Below are positions 44,380-53,279 of a stretch of 64,000 bases of DNA, one piece after another. Source of the stretch: Shinisaurus crocodilurus (taxonomy: Eukaryota > Chordata > Lepidosauria > Squamata > Shinisauridae); the NCBI GenBank assembly GCA_021292165.1, contig CM037878.1:253508968-253572967 (forward strand). The letters run 5' to 3'. Both the position numbers and the translations under genes were made by a program. Position 1 is the first letter of the stretch, and each line of letters opens with the position of its first letter. The notes under the pieces are model-generated. The model was not told the DNA's origin. It did no database searches and saw only the letters and a program-made list of their open reading frames with translations.

Positions 44380-45075
44380 CAATCAGGGCTGAACCCTAGT
44401 CTTCTAAAATCACATGCAAAACCTGTGTTGCAACCTTATACCTGCATTGCTTATTAAACTGACTAGAAATTCTGTTATATAAGGATCTGTGCCCCTCAAT
44501 TCCGACACACTGTTTTACATGCTTATTCACTTAGGAAACTTAAATAGCTTTCTTCCACTGGAAATGCAGGTAAGACAACCTCTGCTGTCATGCATATTTT
44601 AAAGACAAATTATAGCAGATTGCATTGCAATTTCCACCACTTTGTGGTGTCTACAGAGTGACAGACACCAGCCCACATTGGCATCATTTGGGGGTATCCA
44701 AATACTTGTCTGAAAAATACTATTAACTGCAGATCGTAGGCATTTGAAGTGCATAAAAATCACATAACTTTAATTTACACCTGGCGGACTTGCATGATTT
44801 CCACATGAAATTTATAGTACTTTTATTAAAAATGGAGACTTGATTCATTTAAAGCTTCTTACTGTTAACCAGAAGCTGGTTTAAAACTGTCAAGGTTGCA
44901 TTTGAGACAAGACAATATGGCGGGAACAGTCTAAGGAATTTCAGATTAGAAAAATTTTATATATCTATCAGCAAACGTGTAGTGTATTTATTGTTAGAGC
45001 AAAATGTATTGTAATTAATATGCAACAGGATAGCTACACTCACAGACAAAGCATTTTATTTTAGAATTTATAATG
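44380..45075. other. Unique stretch
   Basis: AT-rich; nothing recognised. Confidence 0.4.
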
Positions 45076-45079
45076 TATT

Positions 45080-45220
45080 TTTTATTTATTTATTTATTTA
45101 TTACATTTCTACCCCGCCTTTTTTCCTGCAAGGAACCCAAGGCGGCTTACATAATCCTCCTCATCCTCCTCTCCATTTTATCCTCACAACAACATTTTAT
45201 CCTCAACAACCCTGTGAGGT
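45080..45220 (-). repeat. tRNA-SINE 3' part, with internal duplication
   Basis: TTATTTATTACATTTCTACC then CCGCCTTTTTTCCTGCAAGG and CCATTTTATCCTCACAACAA is the reverse complement of the SINE body. A short segment (CATTTTATCCTCA) is repeated at 45174-45204. The tRNA head is absent. Confidence 0.85.
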
Positions 45221-45289
45221 CCTAAGTAGCTTTTACATTATTTCTAAAGGTTCATAGGCATATCTCGAGTGTGACTGTGACTCCATATT

Positions 45290-45509
45290 CCAGCTTTCCC
45301 CAACATGGTGCCCTCCAGTTCAGTTTAAACTACAGCTCCCATCATCCCTGCTCACTGGTCATGCTGGCTGGGGATGATGGAGTTATGGACAAAATGGAGA
45401 GGAGGATTATGTAAGCCGCCTTGGGTTCCTTGCAGGAAAAAAGGCGGGATATAAATATAATAAATAAATAGACCAAAACACTTTAAGGAACCATGTTGGG
45501 GAAGGCTGC
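45290..45509. mobile_element. Palindromic MITE copy 3, interrupted by a SINE fragment
   Basis: CCAGCTTTCCCCAACATGGT then GCCCTCCAG at the left and CCATGTTGGGGAAGGCTG at the right are the ends of the CTCCAACCTGG family. Between them GGGGATGATGGAGTTATGG is cut off, and 45392-45472 is SINE sequence. ACCAAAACACTTTAAGG resumes the MITE. Confidence 0.8.
45392..45472 (+). repeat. SINE 3' fragment nested in the MITE
   Basis: AAAATGGAGAGGAGGATTAT then GTAAGCCGCCTTGGGTTCC and GGCGGGATATAAATATAAT, ending in AAATAAATA. It is a 5'-truncated SINE, opposite in strand to its neighbour at 45080-45220. Confidence 0.88.
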
Positions 45510-45534
45510 CATTTCTTGTGATCCCTCACAATGC

Positions 45535-45670
45535 TTTATTTATTATTCTATGCTGCCTTTTGGCCCAAAAAGAACCTGAAAGGTGACTTACAATTTGAAA
45601 TTTCAAACAATTTAAAAACTTTAAAACAACATCATAACAGCAAATTAAGAAAATCTAAATATAAATCACC
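45535..45670 (-). repeat. LINE 3' tail fragment, probably L2
   Basis: TTTATTTATTATTCTATGCT then GCCTTTTGGCCCAAAAAG resembles the 3' UTR of an L2 copy in reverse, followed by an A-rich stretch. Clade assignment is weak. Confidence 0.45.
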
Positions 45671-45859
45671 ATCATCATCACAGGCAAGTTAAGAATTTTT
45701 AAATCTTTAAAAAAAATTACAACCCCAAGTTGCCCATTTCTGAGGCACCATTAAAAAAAAAAAGCTGAGGAAAGAGTGGCGGACCTTCCAAAGTACCATT
45801 TCAGCTTCGGTGGAAGGGCAGTCATTGGCGATATCATGAAAGCAGAGTGGCAAAAGTTT

Positions 45860-46075
45860 TTGCTGCTCTTGCCAAGCAGCTCTGTAGCTGTTCCCAACAA
45901 CCAACGATGTATCGGACAACACAACCCTAAAACAAGCCATTGGTTCTCAGGGTGGCTTGTTCATGAAAAATAAGTCACCCTGCAGAAACTATGATGGTTT
46001 CAGACAACACGACAACCCACCATGGCTGGTTACCTATGGGGGGTTGTTGTGTCGTGCAAACCAGGTCAAGATCTG
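45860..46075. repeat. Foldback repeat with ACCATGG-type core
   Basis: GACAACACGACAACCCACC (46002-46020) mirrors GGGGGTTGTTGTGTCG (46039-46054), with CATGGCTGGTTACCTATG as loop. Upstream, CAACAACCAACGATGTATCG and GGACAACACAACCC look like a related, older half. Confidence 0.5.
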
Positions 46076-46182
46076 GTCTATTATTTGTGGTTATTAGTTA
46101 TGTCACAGACTTGTTCAATTCAAAATTCCTCATTGCCAACTATTATTTCTGCATCCAGTGCCAGACTTAGATATGTTTATTT

Positions 46183-46420
46183 CATTTATTTATTTATTTA
46201 TTATTACATTCATATCCCCCCGTTTTTCCTGCAAGGAACCCAAGGTGGCTTACATGATCCGCCTCCTCTACATTTTATCCTCACAACAACCCTGAGAGGG
46301 AAGTTAGACTGATGAATCTGTGACTGGCCCAAAGTCATCCAGTTAACTTAATGGTAGAATGGGGACTAGAACCTGGATCTCTGAATTCCCAGTCCAACAC
46401 TCTAACCACTACACTACCTA
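46183..46420 (-). mobile_element. tRNA-derived SINE, near full length
   Basis: Reverse complement of the SINE: a TTTATTTATTTATTA tail at the left, CTGCAAGGAACCCAAGGTGG, CCTCACAACAACCCTGAGAG, CTGTGACTGGCCCAAAGTCA, then the B box side (GAACCTGGATCTCTGAATTC) and TCTAACCACTACACTACC at the tRNA head. Confidence 0.88.
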
Positions 46421-46429
46421 AAGCAAAAA

Positions 46430-47990
46430 GACGAAATGACACTGCATTCTGACTTGGTGTTCATCTTTTTAATGGCACATGAATAGGGACATTGGAGGGA
46501 GGGACATAGGTTCCTTTCTGGAATATGCTGTCTAAAGCAACAGCTTCACATTACTTCACAGTAAGACTGGTGCATCAGAGATACAGCACCAGCTCAGACT
46601 AGCAGTTGCATCTGGTAACACAAACTGAGAACGAAGACCTTTTAATGAGTCTGACAGTGAGCTTCTCTCTCCATTTTGGGTCATAAGACTTAAACTAGCA
46701 AATTGTTCAGCTTATGCCAATTCCACAGTTAAAAAAAGAGGCATCACTAAATGTTCACAGAAAGGAGAAAAATGGATTAAATAACTAAACAAACAAAAAC
46801 AGTTATACTCCAAATACAAAACAGTGTAACGAACACACTTGGAAAACAGCCTTTAAACAATTCTAATCATAATAAAAGAAACAAAATTGGACACAATCTA
46901 GAGAAAGTTAGGTAGAGATATGGGTAAATTCAAAATATTGGTAATTTCCCCACATGGAGCAACCTCAAGGGTATGTGAAGAAGTACTATCTGACAGGCAC
47001 ATCCACCAACACAATACTACTCCAACAGGAATTTACATGAGTCTGGTAGCAGTGGGGAAAATGGTCATCATACTCACACAAATTGCTGCTGAGTAACAGC
47101 GGCCATATCCATGGATGTATGAAGTCAGATGTTACTCAACTGATGAAGTGAAGAGGGGTTAAGAATGCCACAGCAGCCAGTCTGGTCAAACCAATTTTAC
47201 ATCTAGCCCACCAACTCAGACCTGGCAGCAGTCACAATCAGATGTGAGGAAGCAAGTTCAAGGAGATCAGGAAATTACTTTCAAATTCTTGTTTAAGATC
47301 CATTCACAAAAGTATCCTCTCAATTTCTCATCTGTTTTTAATCCAAAGTAATAGGTTTCCTCACAGTATACATCTCATGCTTTAGAGCTATTTAACAAAC
47401 AATTACCTTAGAGCAACAGTCCCATTAATGTATGTGTTATGCAGCACAATCCTATGGGGCTAGCCTATATGGACCTTCACATACAAACATCAGAACCAAC
47501 CGTACAAGAGGTAAGCACATGGAAAATTCCCTATGGCAGGCTACGGCAAATCACTCCCTGTTGCACACACTTTCTACACATCAAACTCTTCCTCATGTGA
47601 AAAGGAACACAAAGACAGAACCTAGCATCAGGGCACTGGCAATGGACAAATTCTTACCTTGCCTGTGATTATGATGATGGTGATTTATATTTAGAGCACC
47701 TAAAATTTTTACTTTAAATAAAGCAAAAACAAGACAAAACCACTGCTCTCAGTCTTACAGTCTAAGTAAGATATATAAAGCACCTGAGGGAAGGGACATG
47801 GACTAAAAAGATAGATGTTCAGGATCAATTTGAAAAAGCTAGCGTGAAGGGGTAAGTTTTAATAAGATGTTTAAATACATCAGTGGAAGTAGTCAGACAG
47901 ATGTCAGGAAGCAAAGAGCTCCAATGGTAGGGAAATTTTTGCCAAATTCTAGAAGACACTAGGAATAGGAAGCCAGCATTGGCATCGTTC
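46430..47990. other. Unique stretch
   Basis: No gene recognised. 47770-47960 (TAAGTTTTAATAAGATGTTT, GTCAGGAAGCAAAGAGCTCC) has the flavour of an old LINE C-terminus, but I could not confirm a clade. Confidence 0.35.
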
Positions 47991-47999
47991 AGATGTAAT

Positions 48000-48345
48000 G
48001 CTAAGTTATAGCTTAGTGTTACATGCACCAGCCTGCTCCCCCTCCCCCCTTCTGGCAGAGATGGGAGGATACTAGAAGCACTGACTTCCATTTTCAACTC
48101 CTGCAGTTTTTTGTTATATCCAAACCGAGAACTGCAGTTAGTTTTAACTATGGTTTACCTGAAGAAGCCAGGATCATATACCACTTTTTCAACTTAGCTT
48201 CTTCAGACAAATCATAGTTAAAACTAACCATGGTTTGTCTTGCTTTGGACATAATTATCTCTCTGCAGCTTCACCAGAGCAGGGAGGGGATGAGTGCATG
48301 AGCCTGAAGCTCATTCACATAGCACCCTAGTTTAGCGTATGCCCA
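48000..48345. mobile_element. Foldback element with CATGGTTTG-type arms
   Basis: The inner arms are clear: GCAGTTAGTTTTAACTATGG then TTTACCTGAAGAAGC (48134-48168) mirror GCTTCTTCAGACAAATCATA and GTTAAAACTAACCATGG (48197-48233). Outer arms continue more loosely (CTGCAG with ATATCC against GGACATAAT with CTGCAG). It belongs with the foldbacks at 51699-52073 and 57190-57690. Confidence 0.7.
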
Positions 48346-48349
48346 AATG

Positions 48350-49880
48350 CAACTATTGTTACTAAAAGTGATTTGTAAATACCATTGGGGAAAAAAGAAA
48401 AAGGAGAAAAACATTGATGAAGTGGCTGGAGGGGTATCTTTCACTGTGAGAGTCTATAGCAACTTTGGTCATTTCACCCTGAGGGGAAAGTGTATCATCA
48501 TCCCCATCATCAGTGAATAAACCAAGATCCCAAAAGACCTGTTCTTTTTTTTTTTAATTACCGTAGACAAAGAGCTAAACAAGCTTGATTCGTACCAGAC
48601 AAATCTTATGTGGCTTTTCTTGCATATCCACCTGCATTAATTTAAGCAGGGCACAGCATGTCCTGCTTGAATAAGCAGTCCCTCTGTTTCACTAGAAGTA
48701 CAAAGACTAATTCACTGCATTAGAAGGAAGTGCGGGGGGGGGGGAGAGAACAGACCCCCATCTGGTCATATCTAGGAAAAAGCCTCCTTACAACCACACA
48801 GCCAAGATTGTACCACAACTGCTAATGTATACATTGCAAACATATACAGGTATGATGCTTACAGTAAACAAACAGCAACGCAGCCAACCAAAGACATAAA
48901 CAGTTGTTGGAGCATGAATGCTCAGCCTGGTTGCACCACACACTGGGTGTTTGTTTATCCCCATTGCATATGATCAACAGGAGAAGACATTCAAAACAAC
49001 TTTTTAAACAACGTGTCACTTTATGTTAGTTTTTGCCAATGGGGCTTCATCCAAATGTGTGTGTCATAATAAGATATGTATGTGTTTAGAGAGTTCTCTT
49101 CTTTTACGTCTGTCATGGCAGGAAGACAAAGATCAGTCCTAGCAACCTAGCATTCATTTCTGCTTTCCCTCTCTACAGCCACAAGAGCCATACAATTTTA
49201 ATCAGAATGCGTCTTTGAGACTCACAAGTATTCAGTTACATAAACCAAATTGTTTGCTCTATTAACTCATAGTTAGGGCTTAGCTAGAATGCTTACCGTA
49301 CTTTTCTCACTTCATGCTAACTTGAACTAAGGGGAGGGCACTTCTAGATTCCTTAAGAGTCACAAGCACAGTTCCCTGGTGTTGGAATTGCATTTCCTCC
49401 TGAAATGTGTTTTTCTTTTGACAAACTAGAGTCCACTATTTATGGGAGGAACTAAACACTAAATTAAGCATAGCCTTGTGTTAGTTTCCTCATTTTGCTC
49501 TGTTACTACCTCCCAATGTCCCAGTATCAATCCTCTGTGCATTCCCTGCCTGCATCTCTGCTTTTGGAGCAGGTAGGAAGATGTAGATGTGTAATAATGT
49601 CAGAACATACAGGTAAGCAGGTCTAGTCTATACAGAGGAGGAAAGGGGAAGTTGATGCAGGATCACAATTCTCAGTGACAGCCCTGGGTTTGCAGCAGCA
49701 CATAATATTTAGTTTTGTCCTAAGTCATCAGAAGTTGTAGAGTATTTCTAATGTATTCCATTCTTCTGAGGAGACATTCCCTTTTTAAAAAAAATCACTC
49801 TCCATGTTAGAAGCTGGGTTGTGCAAACAATTTTGATTTGCAAAAATTTAGGATTAAGGCATGCATACTTTTATTTTTCA
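48350..49880. other. Unique stretch
   Basis: No gene recognised. There is a G-run at 48734-48744 and otherwise ordinary AT-rich sequence. Confidence 0.4.
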
Positions 49881-49887
49881 CTCTAGA

Positions 49888-50142
49888 GTAAGTGCTCAGA
49901 TTGGGACCCTAGCATGGGGGTAAAGGGGCTCTGGTCCCAATCTGGATCACACACCCCCACTGCCGCACCAGCAATATCTAAATAGTGATACATTTGCTTT
50001 AATGGATCACTATTTAGCAATATAAATTGCAGGCATTGGGCCCCAATCTGAATCGTGACTGCAGTGCGGGGAAGGGGGAAGGGCTCCCTAGACACCACAC
50101 TAGGGTCTTGAACCAGATCGGGGGCCCTGTGCTAACTCTATG
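49888..50142. mobile_element. Foldback element family H, copy 2
   Basis: AGTAAGTGCTCAGATTGGGA at the left; the centre TAAATAGTGATACATT faces AATGGATCACTATTTA; the right side has CACACTAGGGTCTTGAACCA and GATC. Layout and key words (TGATCCATT, CTAGGGTC) match copy 1 at 36505-36790. Confidence 0.65.
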
Positions 50143-50149
50143 AAAAAGA

Positions 50150-50950
50150 AAATAAAGTAATGTGTGCTTTGGGTCTTAGGCAATTAAAAACCAGGAACAA
50201 TGTATCTTAATTTAGCGCATACATAAAATACATGTAAAGGATAAAAAAAAAAGTGCTTAAAGAACACATTTAGCCTTATTTCCCACTTTTCAGTTGATCA
50301 GATCACCACTAACCATTTTATACGAGAAATTTTTGGACAGAGAAAGATGACTTATTTATTTTGATAATGTGAGCAAACTGCCTTCAAGATGCCTGGACCT
50401 AAAGAACAAACTTCTGTAGTAGTAAAATGCAGCACCAACTGGACTAAATTTCAAGAATATTTAATTATCCATATGCCTATTATATGTAATGGTTCACACT
50501 CCCCCACTTTCCCAAGCAGTGGGAAGTGTCAGCCAGCACAAAAGGTTTCCTTTGGATGGAGTGAACTGGACACTTAGCGTGTTTTGTAATAACTTTTCAT
50601 TTTCAATAAACATGTAGATTGTGTAGGTACACAAGCAGTGATACTAAACCCGCAGCAGCATCAGTGCACATCTGCAGTCAAGCAGATTCTAGGCTGTAAC
50701 TTCTTTCCCTAGCCAAATTCAAACCACCTGTTTAAAAAGCTTTCCTGGCTCACATAGTCTGTGCAAACCAGGGTGCTTCCAAGTTCCAGATGAAAAAACA
50801 CGGGAGGGTTACAAATTGAAGACAACATTGTCTGGACCCCCTGTAAAGTTCAGTGAATGAGGCAAGGCAATCGCACAATAAAAGTCTCATCGGAAAGAGC
50901 CTACTTCCACATGCAGGCAGGTTATCTTGCACAGTAGTTCTACCCAAAGG
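50150..50950. other. Unique stretch
   Basis: Nothing recognised. Confidence 0.4.
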
Positions 50951-51143
50951 AAGTGTTTGTACAGGACCGGTGCAGGGCAGTTTGGCGCCCCAGGCGAAAA
51001 AATATTTAGCGCCCCCCCTCTCCAAAGCAAAAAAAAAAAAAACCCTGCGCCGCCACCACCAACCTACCTCCCCCCCCCGCCCTGGCTGCGGCGGCGGCGG
51101 CTGCTGCTGCTGCTGCTCCTGAAGTGACGTGACGCGACGGGAC

Positions 51144-51235
51144 CCCCGCGCTGTTTTTTGCCCGGGGAAACCATGGCAACAGAGCTGTTTAAGCCCTGTT
51201 GCCCTGGTTCCTCCCGCCAAAACAATGTGGGCGGG
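51144..51235. repeat. Hairpin module in hAT element B
   Basis: CCCCGCGCTGTTTTTTGCCC then GGGGAAACCATGGCAACAG pairs with CTGTTGCCCTGGTTCCTCCC and GCCAAAACAATGTGGGCGGG. Flanked by GACGTGACGCGACGGGACC at the left and GGAAGCGACGCGACG at the right. The same organisation is found in elements D and E. Confidence 0.8.
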
Positions 51236-51584
51236 GCTCCGGAAGCGACGCGACGAAGGTAGGTGATGGGGGGGTGACGGGGGGGTTGGGGGGGTGGCGA
51301 TGGCGGTGGGAGGCGCAGCGGCAGCGAGCGAGCGGGAGGGCGGAGGGCGGGGGGAGGCGCAGCGCGCGGGCGAGCGAGCGAGCGGGGTGGGCGGGGGAGG
51401 GCGCAGCGGCGGGCGAGCGAGCGAGGGGTGTGGGCGGGGGGAGGCCTGCGATTGCGGCAGGCAGGAGGGTGTGGGAGGCGAGGCCTGGCGGGGGAGGCGG
51501 AGGCCTGGCGGGGTGACGGCGCAGCGGCGGCGGAGGCCTGGCGGGGGCGGCGCAGCGGCAGCGAAGAGGAGCGCAGCGTTTCCG

Positions 51585-51660
51585 CGCCCTCTTCAGCCGC
51601 GCGCCCTCTTCAGCCGCGCGCCCTCTTCAGCCGCGCGCCCTCTTCAGCCGCGCGCCCTAG
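51585..51660. repeat. 17-bp tandem array at the right end of hAT element B
   Basis: Four head-to-tail copies of GCGCCCTCTTCAGCCGC, then the normal subterminal GCGCCCTAGGC. Element A has one comparable unit (GCGCCCCCTTCAGCCCG) at the same place, so the array is an expansion of a native subterminal word. Confidence 0.92.
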
Positions 51661-51698
51661 GCAACCGCCTAGTTGGCCTAGCGGTAGCGCCGGCCCTG

Positions 51699-52073
51699 TG
51701 TTTGTACATAACAATAAGCCAGGAACTCTGCTTAATAAAACACAATGTGAATGAGCAAGCAGCCCATTCACTTCTGCTGCGCTCTTCCTTTCATGGGTAA
51801 ACAAACCTGGAAGGGGAAAGATGACATCCAAACCTGGGATTATGGTTAACTGAGCCCAAATAAGCCAGGATTCATAAGCCAACAAACATTCCTGGTTTAA
51901 AACTGGCTTACAAATCCTGGTTTGTTTCAGTGCACTTAATCATTGTCCCTTCCTGGTTTCTTTACCCAGTCACATCAATGGGAGAGTGAACGAGCAGCAT
52001 GCACTAGCATGCAGCTCATTCACATCATAGTTTATTAAGCCAGGATTCCTAGCTTATTGTTTTGTGCAAACAC
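51699..52073. mobile_element. ~375-bp foldback element, target of hAT element B
   Basis: The left side (TGTTTGTACATAACAATAAG then CCAGGAACTCTGCTTAATAA and GTGAATGAGCAAGCAGCC) is mirrored by the right (GCATGCAGCTCATTCACATC, TTTATTAAGCCAGGATTCCT, AGCTTATTGTTTTGTGCAAA). The centre lies near 51890. GTAAACAAACCTGGAAGGGG pairs with CCCTTCCTGGTTTCTTTACC. Confidence 0.8.
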
Positions 52074-52079
52074 AACCAA

Positions 52080-52920
52080 TGACTACCCTGATGTCCAATT
52101 ATTAGCCATTAAGGAAAACCCAACTATCAGCTAGCAGACTATTCAAGAATGTAGAGAGAGGGCTTTCTCTTCACTTGGCAAAGTAGCACAGAATGGCCGA
52201 AACATTATGGCTAAGTTCCAAAGAACAGTGCAACCAGTTCTGTGAGCCCAAGAGGGCTTTATCCATAGTCAACTTTCATGTTCCTGTTTATAAGATGTTT
52301 CTACTCCATTTTAATTCCAGCTCTTTTTCAAGTATCAATTCCTCATGTTTACCATTTCCTGTCACTATCTAATACTAAATTTCAGCTAATGCATTCCCTG
52401 CAAAAGCAACATGTATCTTCCCATAATACCCATAAAGAATGCCCCAATTTTTTTTATCTGAGTTGCTACTCTTAGAATTACAAGGAATTTAACCTGGGTA
52501 GCAGTCCTAACCAGAATAGCCAGGAAGTAAGACATATTGAGCTCAGCAGGAGTACATAATATAATGCAACAATAATTTCACTTTTGAAACATGGAAAATC
52601 TATCACTCTTATGTGGCTACTAGCTCAAATTCACTTTTGTGCCCTGCCCATGGTCTCTGGTCAAATGAGTTTTGCTCATTTCATAGTCATTCAAGTGATA
52701 CCACAAAGAATCTGAAACTAGACCAACCCCAGAAGTATAATGAGCACTGGTAAAAATATGTGCTACAGTTTGGTGTAATGTTCACAGGTATGTATTGGCT
52801 AGCAGACAGAATGAGTAACCCAAAAACATATGTATATAGCTTGGACAGTTTTGCAAATGTTTTATATGGCAGTGGTTATTTTTAATAAGTGAAATGATGG
52901 GAAGAGCCACATAAGCACTT
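52080..52920. other. Unique stretch
   Basis: Nothing recognised. Confidence 0.4.

Positions 52921-52922
<2 letters not shown>

Positions 52923-52962
<40 letters not shown>
52923..52962. repeat. (AC)n microsatellite
   Basis: About 20 perfect AC units. Confidence 0.96.
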
Positions 52963-52964
<2 letters not shown>

Positions 52965-53195
52965 CCCTCTCAACAATGACTTACTGCCATGCCTTCTCCC
53001 AGCAGAGGGACAACAAAGTCCCCTTCTTCCATCATCAGTCCCAGGAAGGAATGTTTACGGCAGAATTAGTAACGTAGATTTATAAGATCCATAGTTACTG
53101 CACTGAGTAGCTTTGATGCTACAGTACTTCTCTGGACCCCAACTTTTTATGGTTAACAAATATTTTCTATCTCCTGAGCATCAAAGTAGGGGCTG

Positions 53196-53198
<3 letters not shown>

Positions 53199-53272
<74 letters not shown>
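53199..53272. repeat. (CT)n-(CA)n compound microsatellite
   Basis: About 26 CT units with one CC interruption, running directly into ten CA units. Confidence 0.96.
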
Positions 53273-53279
53273 GTGCAAA

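Larger units (their letters stand above)
50962..51698. mobile_element. hAT nonautonomous element B (CAGGG family)
   Basis: 737 bp with ends CAGGACCGGTGCAGGGCAG and GGTAGCGCCGGCCCTG, flanked by a perfect 8-bp duplication TGTTTGTA (50954-50961 and 51699-51706). The left subterminal (GTTTGGCGCCCCAGGCGAAA) and right subterminal (CCTAGGCAACCGCCTAG) match element A. The interior is GC-rich with the hairpin module (51144-51235), GCGAGCGAGCGAG-type repeats and a 17-bp tandem array. No transposase. Confidence 0.92.

Noticed and set aside
50750..51220. 156-codon minus-strand frame with Gln and Pro runs
   Set aside because: It crosses the left border of hAT element B and its runs come from CTG/CCG repeats in the element.
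51300..51580. GCGAGCGAGCGAG-rich region as a host CpG-island promoter
   Set aside because: It lies wholly inside hAT element B, which has a perfect 8-bp target duplication. No TATA/CCAAT layout like that in element A is seen.
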